From Nocardioides luteus (lineage in GTDB: Bacteria > Actinomycetota > Actinomycetes > Propionibacteriales > Nocardioidaceae), in contig NZ_BMRK01000022.1 in assembly GCF_014648595.1 (NCBI RefSeq), positions 12,784 to 66,165 on the forward strand: a stretch of DNA of 53,382 nt, given 5' to 3'. The first letter of the stretch is position 1, and each line of letters opens with the position of its first letter. A program made the position numbers and the translations under genes. The notes under the pieces are model-generated. The model had not been told where the DNA came from. It saw only the letters and a list, made by a program, of their open reading frames with translations, and made no database searches. Shown piece by piece: positions 8,690 through 16,986 of the stretch.

Positions 8690-8712
8690 GAACGCCCGGG
8701 CGGCAGCCTCCC

Positions 8713-9264
8713 TCAGGGATTGGGGTCCAGGTGGGGGAAGTTGCGGTTGAGGGCCCAGTCGATCCGCACGCGCTGGCTGCGGTCCATCTGGAGGCTGGGG
8801 ACCATCTCGGGGTAGATCCACTCGGCGTCCGTGTTCTCAGCCGATGGAGTGGGCTCTCCGGCCAGGTAGCGCGCGGCGTAGATGATGGAGCACTCCTGGC
8901 GTACCTCGCCGTTGGTGGTGTTCTCGATGCGGTGGCGCGGGTTGGTCCAGATGCCGACGAGGCCGGTCACCTCGATGGTCACGCCGGTCTCCTCGAGCGT
9001 CTTGCGGACCGCGGCCGCGGTGAGGGACTCGCCGGGCTCCATGGCTCCGCCCGGCATCGTCCAGTTGCCGGTGTCGTTGCGGCGGACCAGCAGGATCCTG
9101 CCCGGGTCGTCGAGCACGAACGCCCCGGCGCTGGGCCTGATGCTGTTCACCTCGGGAGCCGAGGGATCGTTGTGCCAGTCGACGCGCCGTCCCGTGCCGC
9201 TCACCTCGGGAGCACGAGGATGTGGTGGACGTACAGATGCGTCAGAGGTCGGCCGAGATCCCAC
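8713..9264 (-). CDS. NUDIX hydrolase
   Basis: The protein has 183 residues from the GTG at 9264, or 163 if the GTG at 9204 is used. The NUDIX box is clear: GGAMEPGESLTAAAVRKTLEETGV, about residues 72-95, which coordinates Mg2+ for pyrophosphate hydrolysis. One deviation is KTLEETG, where REVxEE is more common; the catalytic glutamates are kept. The upstream start is favoured by TACCCT at 9272-9277 followed by seven bases, a leaderless arrangement. The substrate (nucleotide diphosphate or sugar) cannot be told. It converges on the DUF385 pair. Confidence 0.85.
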   Translation of the reverse strand: MGSRPTSDASVRPPHPRAPEVSGTGRRVDWHNDPSAPEVNSIRPSAGAFVLDDPGRILLVRRNDTGNWTMPGGAMEPGESLTAAAVRKTLEETGVTIEVTGLVGIWTNPRHRIENTTNGEVRQECSIIYAARYLAGEPTPSAENTDAEWIYPEMVPSLQMDRSQRVRIDWALNRNFPHLDPNP

Positions 9265-9271
9265 GGCGACG

Positions 9272-9277
9272 AGGGTA
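9272..9277 (-). promoter_or_regulatory. -10 box of a leaderless promoter (NUDIX gene)
   Basis: On the minus strand TACCCT is followed by CGTCGCC and the GTG at 9264. It is the main reason for choosing the longer form of the NUDIX protein. Confidence 0.45.
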
Positions 9278-9350
9278 GCCGAACTCGCCGTGGTCAGGCG
9301 CCGGGAAGCGACGCCACGCCGGGCAGACTTCGACGGGCCCGGGCGGTCAC

Positions 9351-11045
9351 CTAGCTCGTGACGGCACCGACCGCCGCCGACTGCACCGTACGTCGGTACT
9401 TGCCGAGCACTCCGCGCGCGAACTTCGACGGGAGGGGCTCCCAGCCGACCTTCCTCTGCTCCAGCTCCTCGGCTTCGACCTCGACGTCGAGGATGCGGCT
9501 GACGACGTCGAGGACGATGGGGTCGCCGTCGCGGACGAAGGCGATCGGGCCGGCGTCGACGGCCTCAGGGGCGATGTGGCCGACGCAGAGCCCGGTGCTG
9601 CCTCCTGAGAACCGGCCGTCGGTGATCAGCAGTACGTCCTTGCCGAGGCCGGCGCCCTTGATGGCTCCGGTGATGGCGAGCATCTCGCGCATGCCGGGGC
9701 CGCCCTTCGGGCCCTCGTTGCGGATGACCACGACGTCGCCGGCGACGATGCGGCCCTCCTCGAGGGCGTCCATCGCGGCCCGCTCCCCGTCGAAGACCCG
9801 GGCGGTGCCGCGGAAGACGGTGTCGTCGAAGCCGGCGGTCTTGACGACTGCTCCCTCGGGTGCGAGCGAGCCCTTGAGGATGGTGAGACCGCCGGTGCGG
9901 TGGATCGGCCGCTCGAAGGAGTGGATCACGTCGTCGTCGAGCGCGGCCGGGCTCAGCTCCGCGAGATTCTCCGCCATGGTCTTCCCGGTCACCGTCAGGC
10001 AGTCGCCGTGGAGCAGCCCAGCGTCCAGGAGCGCCTTCATCACGACCGGGATCCCGCCGATCTTGTCGACGTCGTTCATGACGTAGCGGCCGTACGGCTT
10101 GAGGTCGGCGAGGTGGGGGACCTTGTCGCCGATCCGGGTGAAGTCGTCGAGCGTCAGATCGACCTCGGCCTCGTTGGCGATCGCCAGCAGGTGCAGCACG
10201 GCGTTGGTGGAGCCGCCGAGGGCCATCACGACGGCGATGGCGTTCTCGAACGCCTCCTTGGTCATGATCTGGCGCGCCGTGATGCCCTTGCGCAGCAGCC
10301 CGACCACCGCTTCGCCCGAGCGGTGGGCGAAGCCGTCACGGCGTCGGTCGACCGCCGGGGGAGCGGCTGAGCCGGGCAGGGACATGCCGAGCGCCTCGGC
10401 GACCGCAGCCATCGTGTTGGCGGTGTACATCCCACCGCAGGCGCCTTCTCCGGGACAGATCGCCTTCTCGATGCGGGTCACCTCGTCGCGGCTCATCCTG
10501 CCCGCGAGGCAGGCTCCGACGGCCTCGAACGCGTCGATGATCGTGACGTCGCGACCGTCGACCTGTCCGGGCATGATCGAGCCGGCGTAGAGGAAGACCG
10601 AGGCGAGATCGAGTCGCGCGGCCGCCATCAGCATGCCGGGCAACGACTTGTCGCAGCCCGCGAGCAGCACCGAGCCGTCGAGCCGCTCGGCGTTCATGAC
10701 GGTCTCGACCGAGTCGGCGATGATCTCGCGCGAGACCAGCGAGAAGTGCATGCCTTCGTGACCCATCGAGATCCCGTCGGAGACGGAGATGGTGCCGAAC
10801 TCCAGCGGATAGCCGCTGGCCGCGTGCACGCCGTTCTTCGCCGCCTTCGCGAGCCGGTCGAGGGACAGGTTGCAGGGCGTGATCTCGTTCCAGGACGACG
10901 CGACGCCGATCTGCGGCTTGGCGAAGTCGTCGTCGCCGAGGCCGACAGCCCGCAGCATCCCGCGGGCAGCGGTGGCCTCCAGGCCGTCGGTGACGGCGCG
11001 CGACCTGGGCTTGATGTCAGGGGTCTCGGGGTTCGATGCGTTCAC
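9351..11045 (-). CDS. ilvD: Dihydroxy-acid dehydratase
   Basis: The 564-residue protein is the right length for IlvD, which dehydrates 2,3-dihydroxy-isovalerate and 2,3-dihydroxy-3-methylvalerate in valine and isoleucine synthesis. Fe-S ligand motifs are present: [11 protein letters not shown] near residue 128 and [12 protein letters not shown] near 200, and the ISDGRFSGG-like segment appears as [14 protein letters not shown] near 480. N-terminal PKIGIASSWNE appears here as [11 protein letters not shown]. The gene stands alone on the minus strand. Its GTG start is preceded by TAGCCT and seven bases, consistent with a leaderless transcript. Confidence 0.97.
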   Translation of the reverse strand: MNASNPETPDIKPRSRAVTDGLEATAARGMLRAVGLGDDDFAKPQIGVASSWNEITPCNLSLDRLAKAAKNGVHAASGYPLEFGTISVSDGISMGHEGMHFSLVSREIIADSVETVMNAERLDGSVLLAGCDKSLPGMLMAAARLDLASVFLYAGSIMPGQVDGRDVTIIDAFEAVGACLAGRMSRDEVTRIEKAICPGEGACGGMYTANTMAAVAEALGMSLPGSAAPPAVDRRRDGFAHRSGEAVVGLLRKGITARQIMTKEAFENAIAVVMALGGSTNAVLHLLAIANEAEVDLTLDDFTRIGDKVPHLADLKPYGRYVMNDVDKIGGIPVVMKALLDAGLLHGDCLTVTGKTMAENLAELSPAALDDDVIHSFERPIHRTGGLTILKGSLAPEGAVVKTAGFDDTVFRGTARVFDGERAAMDALEEGRIVAGDVVVIRNEGPKGGPGMREMLAITGAIKGAGLGKDVLLITDGRFSGGSTGLCVGHIAPEAVDAGPIAFVRDGDPIVLDVVSRILDVEVEAEELEQRKVGWEPLPSKFARGVLGKYRRTVQSAAVGAVTS

Positions 11046-11052
11046 ACCTATG

Positions 11053-11058
11053 AGGCTA
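11053..11058 (-). promoter_or_regulatory. -10 box of a leaderless promoter (ilvD)
   Basis: On the minus strand TAGCCT is followed by CATAGGT and the GTG at 11045. Confidence 0.5.
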
Positions 11059-11104
11059 ACCGGGCGGTGAGGCGGAAGAGCCTCGTTGCCGGTGGTGTCG
11101 GGCT

Positions 11105-11761
11105 TCAGTGGGCGAGCGTGTGCAGCAGCCCGGTGACGGCGGCCGCGGCGGCGTCGGGGTCCTGGGCTCGGACGGCCTCGAAGACGGCGACGTGCACGTC
11201 GGCGAGCTCGGTCGTCTCGTCGTCGAGGTGGATGGTCGCGCGCAGGGTCTCCTCGAAACCTGCGTAGAGCTCGATGAGGAGCGGGTTGTGGGTCGCGGCG
11301 ACCACGCCGACGTGGAAGTCGGCGTCGGCTGCGGCGAACACCTCGGCATCAGCCGCCCTGACGGCCGCCTCGCGGCGCTCCATGAGAGCCGTCAGCGAGC
11401 GCAGATCCTCCTCGGTGCGCCGCTCGGCGGCGAGCGCGGCGGCGCTGGTCTCGATGGCATGGCGGACCTCGAGGACGTGCCGGTGGTCGACCCGGCTGAC
11501 CTGGCGGCGCATCATCGCTGCCACCTCGTTCGAGGCGGCGACGTACGTCCCGTCGCCGCGTCGCACCTCCAGCACGCCGGTGTGGGCCAGTGCCCGAACG
11601 GCCTCCCGCACGGTGTTGCGGCTGACGCCGAGCGCCGCGGCGAGCTCGGGCTCGGGCGGGATGCGGCTGCCGACGTTCCACTCGCCGTCGGCGAGGAGGG
11701 AGCGCATCCCGTCGATCGCCTGGTCGACCAGGGAGCGGGGCGTGGTGGTGGAGAGCGGCAC
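11105..11761 (-). CDS. FadR/GntR-family transcriptional regulator with FCD domain
   Basis: The protein is 218 residues. The N-terminal winged helix reads [39 protein letters not shown] (about 37-75), the classic GntR DNA-binding pattern. The rest is an FCD ligand-binding domain with the expected arginine and histidines ([28 protein letters not shown]). The GTG start follows AAAGGA with six bases between. It is divergent from an exporter gene 27 bases away, so that exporter is the likely target. The ligand is unknown. It is distinct from the second FCD regulator at 31066-31749. Confidence 0.88.
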   Translation of the reverse strand: MPLSTTTPRSLVDQAIDGMRSLLADGEWNVGSRIPPEPELAAALGVSRNTVREAVRALAHTGVLEVRRGDGTYVAASNEVAAMMRRQVSRVDHRHVLEVRHAIETSAAALAAERRTEEDLRSLTALMERREAAVRAADAEVFAAADADFHVGVVAATHNPLLIELYAGFEETLRATIHLDDETTELADVHVAVFEAVRAQDPDAAAAAVTGLLHTLAH

Positions 11762-11787
11762 GTGCCGTCCTTTCGTCCAATCATCCG

Positions 11788-13011
11788 ATGTCTGGCATCG
11801 TAGGGTCTGTGACCTCTCGACTCCAGTCCCGCGCCGAGCCGGCCTCGTCGAAGGCCGCTGGCTGGTCGACCGTGCTGATGCTGGTCGCCGTCCTGCTGGT
11901 GGCGGCGAACCTGCGCGGGGCCATCACCTCGCTCGGCGCTCTGCTCGACAGCCTCGACGGGCTCTCGGCGGGCACGCGTTCCTTCCTGACCTCGCTGCCG
12001 GTGCTCTGCTTCGCCGTGGTCGGCGCGACCGGGATGAGCCTGGCGCGTCGCTTCGGTGTGCACCGCGGAGTCGGCATCGCGCTCGGTCTCCTGACGGTCG
12101 GACTGCTGGTCCGGGCGATCGGTGCGCCCTGGCTGCTGCTCCTCGGCACCTTCGTCGCCTGCGCCGGCATCGCCTTCGCCAACGTGCTGCTCCCTGCGGT
12201 CGTCAAGGAGCACTTCCCGACCAGGGTGGGCGCGGTGACCGGCGCCTACAGCGCGGTGCTGTCGCTCGGGTCCGCCATCGCCGCCGGCGTCACGGTCCCG
12301 ATCGCGCACGCGGCCGGGAGCTGGCGGGTCGGCCTCGGCGTCTGGGCGGTGCTCGCCCTCCTGGCGCTGCTGGCATGGCTGCCACACCTGCGCGACCGCG
12401 ACCTGCGCCGCGGCGGCCACATCCGGGTCTCGCTCTGGCGCGAGCCGGTGGCCTGGGCGGTGACGATCCTGTTCGGGACGCAGTCGCTGTTCGCGTACGT
12501 CGTGATGAGCTGGCTGCCGAGCATGTACGCCGACGCCGGCTTCAGCCACGCGACGGCAGGCCTGCTGCTCGCGGTGAGCATCCTGGTCGGCGTACCCGTC
12601 TTCTTCCTCGCCCCGACCCTCGCCATCCGGGCGAGGACGCAGGGTCACCTGGTCGCCGGCCTGACCGCGATGCTCGCCGCCGGGTTCACCGGCCTCTGGA
12701 TCGCCCCCGTCTCGGGCGCGTGGCTCTGGGCGGTGCTGCTCGGCGTCGGCGGCGCGGTCTTCCCGGTGACGCTGACCCTGTTCAGCATCCGCACCGCCAC
12801 CACCGCCGGCACCACCGCGCTCTCCTCGATGGCGCAGAGCATCGGCTACCTGCTCGCTGCCGGCGGCCCGTTCGTCCTCGGTCTGCTGCGCGAGGCCACC
12901 GGCTCCTGGTCCGTCCCGATCGCGCTGCTGCTCGGGGTCGCCGTCGTCCAGATCTGTGCCGGGTACGTCGCGGGCCGCCCGATCCTCATCGGAGCACGCG
13001 AGGAGGACTGA
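11788..13011 (+). CDS. MFS transporter of the CynX/NimT type
   Basis: The 407-residue protein has about twelve hydrophobic segments and the N-terminal NLRGAITSLGALLDSL pattern typical of the cyanate/2-nitroimidazole (CynX/NimT) branch of MFS. The start is uncertain: ATG 11788 is used here, but GTG 11809 is also in frame, and TAGGGT at 11801-11806 is positioned ambiguously. It is divergent from the FadR-type regulator at 11105-11761, suggesting ligand-controlled export. Two inverted repeats without a T-tract follow its stop. Confidence 0.82.
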   Translation: MSGIVGSVTSRLQSRAEPASSKAAGWSTVLMLVAVLLVAANLRGAITSLGALLDSLDGLSAGTRSFLTSLPVLCFAVVGATGMSLARRFGVHRGVGIALGLLTVGLLVRAIGAPWLLLLGTFVACAGIAFANVLLPAVVKEHFPTRVGAVTGAYSAVLSLGSAIAAGVTVPIAHAAGSWRVGLGVWAVLALLALLAWLPHLRDRDLRRGGHIRVSLWREPVAWAVTILFGTQSLFAYVVMSWLPSMYADAGFSHATAGLLLAVSILVGVPVFFLAPTLAIRARTQGHLVAGLTAMLAAGFTGLWIAPVSGAWLWAVLLGVGGAVFPVTLTLFSIRTATTAGTTALSSMAQSIGYLLAAGGPFVLGLLREATGSWSVPIALLLGVAVVQICAGYVAGRPILIGAREED

Positions 13012-13016
13012 CCGCC

Positions 13017-13069
13017 GAGCCCCGGGTCGGGCTCCGACACGGCAGCGTTTCGACGGCGGGAGCGTCGAA
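13017..13069 (+). terminator. Two hairpins after the CynX-like gene (possible terminator)
   Basis: GAGCCC (13017-13022) pairs with GGGCTC (13029-13034), and TTCGACG (13049-13055) pairs with CGTCGAA (13063-13069). No T-run follows, so intrinsic termination is only possible, not shown. Confidence 0.35.
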
Positions 13070-13076
13070 GGACCGC

Positions 13077-13082
13077 GATACT
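13077..13082 (+). promoter_or_regulatory. -10 box of a leaderless promoter (membrane protein gene)
   Basis: GATACT is followed by CGTCGCC and the ATG at 13090. The seven-base spacing matches the other leaderless genes in the window, although the first base departs from TANNNT. Confidence 0.35.
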
Positions 13083-13089
13083 CGTCGCC

Positions 13090-13713
13090 ATGACGGTGAC
13101 GGCGGAGCGTACGCAGCAGAACGACCGGGTCGGGCTGTCGATCCTTGCCCTGGGCATCGTGCTCGGAGCGGAGGCCCTGCGGCTGGTGATCCTGAGCCAG
13201 CTGCGCTGGAAGCTCGGCTACCCGGAGACGTACGCCGTGCAGGGTCTGCTGTTCACGATCGTCTACCTGGTGTACGCGGGGGTGCTGGTCTGGCGCGGAC
13301 GGACGCTGCTGCGCCGGCTCACCGCCCCGCTCCTGCTGCTGGCGCCGTGGCTTTTCGACTCGTTCTGGCTGGTGGTGAACTTCCTGCAGGCCCGAGGATC
13401 GTTCGACCTGACCTACGGCGAGTGGTGGTCGTGGCTGATCCGCATCCAGACCGTGATCACGGTCGTCTGCCTCGTGACGGCGTGGGGCGTCTCCCGGCGG
13501 CGCGGCTGGCTGTGGCTGGTCGGTCTGGTGGTGCCCGTGGTGCTGACGCTGGTATGGACGCAGTGGTCGTGGCGGCTGTTCCAGAACCTGATCGGCACGG
13601 AGTTCGTGTTCGACGTCGTATCGACCGTGTCGAACGTCGGCATCCCGATCCTCGGCATCCTGGTCTGCTGGGGTGTCGAGGCGCTGTCGCGGTCGGCGCG
13701 CGCAGATGGCTAG
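13090..13713 (+). CDS. Unrecognised multi-spanning membrane protein
   Basis: I do not recognise this 207-residue protein. It has about six hydrophobic segments: residues ~14-32, ~48-66, ~75-95, ~107-127, ~136-155 and ~175-197, with tryptophan-rich loops (WLFDSFWLVVN, GEWWSWLIR). No catalytic motif is visible. The stop TAG lies inside the -10 box TAGGTT of the following macrodomain gene, so the two are tightly packed but probably separately transcribed. Confidence 0.65.
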   Translation: MTVTAERTQQNDRVGLSILALGIVLGAEALRLVILSQLRWKLGYPETYAVQGLLFTIVYLVYAGVLVWRGRTLLRRLTAPLLLLAPWLFDSFWLVVNFLQARGSFDLTYGEWWSWLIRIQTVITVVCLVTAWGVSRRRGWLWLVGLVVPVVLTLVWTQWSWRLFQNLIGTEFVFDVVSTVSNVGIPILGILVCWGVEALSRSARADG

Positions 13714-13716
13714 GTT
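13711..13716 (+). promoter_or_regulatory. -10 box of a leaderless promoter (macrodomain gene)
   Basis: TAGGTT is followed by six bases and the ATG at 13723. The first three bases are also the stop codon of the upstream gene. Confidence 0.5.
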
Positions 13717-13722
13717 GATCGG

Positions 13723-14655
13723 ATGAGGATCACAATCGTCCGCGGGGACATCACCGAGCAGCAGGTCGACGCCGTCGTGAACGCCGCGAACTCGTCGCTG
13801 CTGGGCGGGGGAGGGGTGGACGGGGCGATTCACCGGCGCGGTGGCCCGGCGATCCTCGAGGAGTGTCGAAAGCTGCGCGCAGGACACCTCGGTGGCGGGC
13901 TCCCGACCGGTCAGGCGGTCGCGACCACCGCCGGCGACCTGCCCGCGCGCTGGGTGGTCCACACGGTCGGACCGGTGCACACCGAGGGTCAGGACAACAT
14001 CGGGCTGCTGGCGTCGTGCTTCCGCGAGTCGCTGCGGGTGGCTGACGAGGTAGGGGCGCGGACGGTGGCGTTCCCGGCGATCTCGACCGGTGTCTACCGC
14101 TATCCGCTCGAGGAGGCGGCGTACGTCTCGCTGTGGACGCTCGCGCGGACGCCGACCGCCGTAGAGGAGGTGCGTCTGGTGCTCTTCGACCACGAGGCGC
14201 ACGACACCTTCGACCGCGCGCACCAGTCGCTCGATCCGTCGGATGCAGAGATCGAGGAGCAGCTGAAGAGCGTGCCGGAGGACAGCTGGCGCGAGTTGTT
14301 CGAGGTCGCCGAGTCGCTCACCGACGAGGACCGCGAGGTCTCGTGGGGCGGTGGGCAGAAGTCCGAGACCGGCGCGATCCAGATGCCGTACCCCGTCTAC
14401 AGCGACCGGGTCAGCCACCTCCGCCGATCGCTCCCCAGCGTCGTCGTCGACTGGATGAAGTGGATGCGCGGCAACCCGCTCCTCACCGAGCCTGCCCGCC
14501 TGGCCGGCGCGCCGGTCGCCGACGCAGCCCGGCTGGCGACCGTCTACCTCCGCGGCGAGCGGTTCAACGAGGGTGTCTTCGGGCGTGCTGTGCAGGACGG
14601 TTCCGTCGACGCGATCGTCGATCGGCTGCGTACCTGGGTCGAGAACGGCTGCTGA
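13723..14655 (+). CDS. Macrodomain protein (ADP-ribose/O-acetyl-ADP-ribose hydrolase type) with C-terminal DUF6508-like domain
   Basis: Residues 1-170 are a macrodomain of the YmdB/MacroD type: VNAANSSLLGGGGVDGAIHR near 21-42 binds ADP-ribose, and FPAISTGVYRYP near 118-129 closes over the phosphates. Such domains hydrolyse O-acetyl-ADP-ribose or mono-ADP-ribose adducts. Residues ~175-310 form a second domain with WGGGQKSETGAIQMPYPVYS and a helical end, which resembles DUF6508 and has no known function to me. The total of 310 residues is almost twice a stand-alone macrodomain. Transcription is probably leaderless. No ADP-ribosyltransferase gene was seen next to it. Confidence 0.85.
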   Translation: MRITIVRGDITEQQVDAVVNAANSSLLGGGGVDGAIHRRGGPAILEECRKLRAGHLGGGLPTGQAVATTAGDLPARWVVHTVGPVHTEGQDNIGLLASCFRESLRVADEVGARTVAFPAISTGVYRYPLEEAAYVSLWTLARTPTAVEEVRLVLFDHEAHDTFDRAHQSLDPSDAEIEEQLKSVPEDSWRELFEVAESLTDEDREVSWGGGQKSETGAIQMPYPVYSDRVSHLRRSLPSVVVDWMKWMRGNPLLTEPARLAGAPVADAARLATVYLRGERFNEGVFGRAVQDGSVDAIVDRLRTWVENGC

Positions 14656-14688
14656 GAGTGAGACTGTCCCCGCCCCGAACCGGTCCCT

Positions 14689-14779
14689 GGTGGTCGAGCT
14701 TGTCGAGACCATTGCGATACCCGAGCGCGAAGTCGACTGTGTTGGTCTCGACACGCTCGCTGGCGCTCACGGCTCGACC
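14689..14779. repeat. Dispersed intergenic inverted repeat in an otherwise empty 313-base gap
   Basis: The gap 14656-14968 has no credible gene. It contains a left end at 14689-14710 (GGTGGTCGAGCTTG then TCGAGACC) and a right end at 14744-14779, starting GGTCTCGACACGCTCG and ending GGCTCGACC. The outer 7-9 bases of each arm are reverse complements, so the unit can fold. The left-end 22 bases occur again, identical, at 46079-46100 after murF. It looks like a REP/BIME-type repeat of this genome rather than a promoter. Downstream of it TAGGTT at 14914-14919 may be the -10 of the PHB depolymerase gene. Confidence 0.6.
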
Positions 14780-14968
14780 GACGGGGCAGGCTCGCCTGCT
14801 CCGCCCGTCGAGGCTGGCGAGCATCGACGAGGAGCTCTACCGCTGACCCGGCCGATACATCCGGGCGCCGGATTGTGGCCCCGGCGGACATAGACGTGCG
14901 GGGGCGGCACTCCTAGGTTCGGTCTACCCGTCGGCAGGCGGCGGGCGGTCTCGCTCAGGAGGAACCTC

Positions 14969-16240
14969 ATGCGTCTCGGGTCTCGGATCTCAACCGTGTG
15001 GAGCAGGCGTCGGGCGGGGGCCGTGCTCGCGGGCCTCGCGCTGGTGCTGGCGGGCGGAGCCGCGGTCGCGGTGGCGCCGTCGGGTCAGGCTCCGGCAGCG
15101 GCGTCAGGGTCGTGGTCGGCGCGGACGGCGGGCGGGATGACGACGCAGCTGTACGTCCCGAGCACCGCTCCCACGCTCGGAGCGGGACGGGCGCTGATGG
15201 TCAGTCTGCACGGCTGCGTCCAGACCTCGGCCAACCTGCGCGACGGCGGCAACTGGGCAGCGACCGCGGAGGCGCGGGGCATGGTGGTCGCCGTGCCCGC
15301 GGCGCCGAACGGTGGCGTGCTGCTCGGCTGCTGGGACTACTACGACAGCAACCACTCCCGGACGTCGCCGGGACGCCACGACGACAACCTCCTCCAGCTG
15401 GTCGATGACCTGCTCGCCGACCCCGCGCTGGACATCGACCCCGACCAGGTCTACCTCTCCGGGCTCTCCTCGGGTGGCGGCGAGACGATGGTGATGGGCT
15501 GCCTGGCTCCCGACGTGTTCGCCGGGATCGGGATCAACGCCGGCCCGACGGTCGGCACCACCGCGGCGCAGATCGGGTCGGTGGCGGTCACGCAGTCGCA
15601 GGCGACCAGCACCTGCCGCACCTTCGCCGGCTCCGCGTCCGCGGGATTCGACAGCCAGCTCACCTCGGTGATCTACGGCTCGAACGACACCACCGTCGCG
15701 CCCGGCTACAACACCCTGAACGCGCAGGTCATGGCCGGGATCTACGGTGCCGGGTCGCAGTCGGACTTCTCCCTGTCCGGCCTGGCGGGCAACAACACCG
15801 CCGGCTCCGGGACGCTCTGGTCCGACGGCAGCGGCCCGCGGGTCTCGCTGATCCAGAACACCGGGATGGGACACAACTGGCCTGCCGGCGGCGGCCCCGG
15901 GGCTGCGTACGTCACCACGAACTCGATCGACTACCCGGCGTACGTCACGGACTTCTTCTTCGACAACAACCGCCGGGTGGATCGGAGCACCGACCCGACC
16001 GACCCGACCGACCCGCCGACCGAGGAGCCCACGGACCCGCCGACCGAGCCGGGCCTCTACTGCGGCGCCGCGACCAACGCGGAGCACGAGGCGGCGGGGC
16101 GTGCGCACTCCTTCGGCAGCGACCCCTTCAATCCGTTCTACGCGAACGTCTCGGAGGACTACATGGGTCAGGGCGACGCCACCGTGACGAGGTTGCAGGA
16201 GTCGTCCGGCGGTCGGTTCGACGTGGTCACCACCTGCTGA
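14969..16240 (+). CDS. Secreted PHB depolymerase-type esterase with C-terminal substrate-binding domain
   Basis: The protein is 423 residues. A twin-basic signal peptide (RRRAGAVLAGLALVLAGGAAVA, shared between residues ~14-36) directs export. The alpha/beta-hydrolase catalytic domain has SLHGCVQT (oxyanion region), the nucleophile in GLSSGGGETM near residue 168, and GMGHNWP near 300 for the histidine. A Pro/Thr/Asp repeat linker (DPTDPTDPPTEEP) leads to a 60-residue C-terminal domain with two cysteines (YCGAATNAEHEAAGRA to VVTTC), typical of short-chain PHB depolymerases. AGGAGG at 14957-14962 gives a strong start. The likely action is extracellular degradation of poly(3-hydroxybutyrate) or related polyesters. 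Confidence 0.88.
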   Translation: MRLGSRISTVWSRRRAGAVLAGLALVLAGGAAVAVAPSGQAPAAASGSWSARTAGGMTTQLYVPSTAPTLGAGRALMVSLHGCVQTSANLRDGGNWAATAEARGMVVAVPAAPNGGVLLGCWDYYDSNHSRTSPGRHDDNLLQLVDDLLADPALDIDPDQVYLSGLSSGGGETMVMGCLAPDVFAGIGINAGPTVGTTAAQIGSVAVTQSQATSTCRTFAGSASAGFDSQLTSVIYGSNDTTVAPGYNTLNAQVMAGIYGAGSQSDFSLSGLAGNNTAGSGTLWSDGSGPRVSLIQNTGMGHNWPAGGGPGAAYVTTNSIDYPAYVTDFFFDNNRRVDRSTDPTDPTDPPTEEPTDPPTEPGLYCGAATNAEHEAAGRAHSFGSDPFNPFYANVSEDYMGQGDATVTRLQESSGGRFDVVTTC

Positions 16241-16245
16241 CTCGA

Positions 16246-16284
16246 GGCAAGTGGCGTCCGTTTGCCTCCGTTCGCCAAGGCAAA
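16246..16284. repeat. Inverted repeat between the PHB depolymerase and opuC genes
   Basis: TTTGCC (16261-16266) and GGCAAA (16279-16284) can pair, and an extra GGCAA lies at 16246-16250. No T-run follows. It could be a weak terminator or an operator of the osmoprotectant operon. Confidence 0.3.
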
Positions 16285-16344
16285 AGGTCACAGTTCGGTG
16301 ATGCATCAACGACATCGAGGTGAGGGTGTGGTTGTCTGAGAGAC

Positions 16345-16986
16345 GTGTGGGACTTCATCGTCGAACGACATCAGCAGATCCTCTACGACGGGTTCCAGCA
16401 CGCCTACCTGGTCGTGCTCGCGGTCGCCGCCGCGACCGTCATCGCGATCCTGCTCGCGATGCTCGTCACCAAGGTCCCGCGGCTGGACAGCGTGGCCAAC
16501 ATGCTCAGCGCGATCGGCCTCACCATCCCGGGCTTCGCCCTGGTCGGGCTCTTGATGCCGGCCACCGGCATCGGCAGCACCACCGCCTTCATCTGCGTCT
16601 GCTTCTACGCGACGCTGCCGATCCTGCGCAACGCCGTGGTCGGCCTCCAAGGGGTCGAGCCGGTGCTGATCGAGTCGGCGCGGGGGATGGGTATGGGAGA
16701 GGCGGCGGTCATGGCCCGGGTACGCCTCCCTCTCGCCTGGCCGGTGATCCTCGCCGGCATCCGGGTCTCGCTGCAGATGTCGATGGGCATCGCGGCGATC
16801 GCTGCGTACGTCCTCGGCCCCGGTCTCGGCAGCTACATCTTCAGCGGCCTTGCCCAGATCGGTGGCAAGAACGCCCTCAACTACGCCCTGGTCGGGACTC
16901 TCGGCGTCGTCGTCCTGGCGCTGCTCCTCGACCTGCTGCTCGTGCTCGTCGGGCGCCTGACAACCTCGAAGGGAATCCGAGTCTGA
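16345..16986 (+). CDS. opuCB: Osmoprotectant (glycine betaine/choline-type) ABC transporter permease
   Basis: The 213-residue protein has about five transmembrane segments and the permease EAA-type loop (VEPVLIESARGMGMGEAAV, about residues 105-123), which docks on the ATPase. Length and order fit OpuCB. It is the first gene of a four-gene importer operon and overlaps the ATPase gene by one base (TGATG). The GTG at 16345 is the best start, but no strong ribosome-binding site is seen. It works with the second permease at 18179-18973 to form the channel. Confidence 0.9.
   Translation: MWDFIVERHQQILYDGFQHAYLVVLAVAAATVIAILLAMLVTKVPRLDSVANMLSAIGLTIPGFALVGLLMPATGIGSTTAFICVCFYATLPILRNAVVGLQGVEPVLIESARGMGMGEAAVMARVRLPLAWPVILAGIRVSLQMSMGIAAIAAYVLGPGLGSYIFSGLAQIGGKNALNYALVGTLGVVVLALLLDLLLVLVGRLTTSKGIRV

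Noticed and set aside
11512-14754. Very long minus-strand open frame of about 1080 codons
   Set aside because: It runs antisense to three convincing genes and has Arg/His/Pro-rich composition typical of an antisense frame in GC-rich DNA.
15947-16045. Short Asp-Pro-Thr tandem repeats
   Set aside because: These are the linker of the PHB depolymerase, a common feature of secreted hydrolases, not a separate repeat element.
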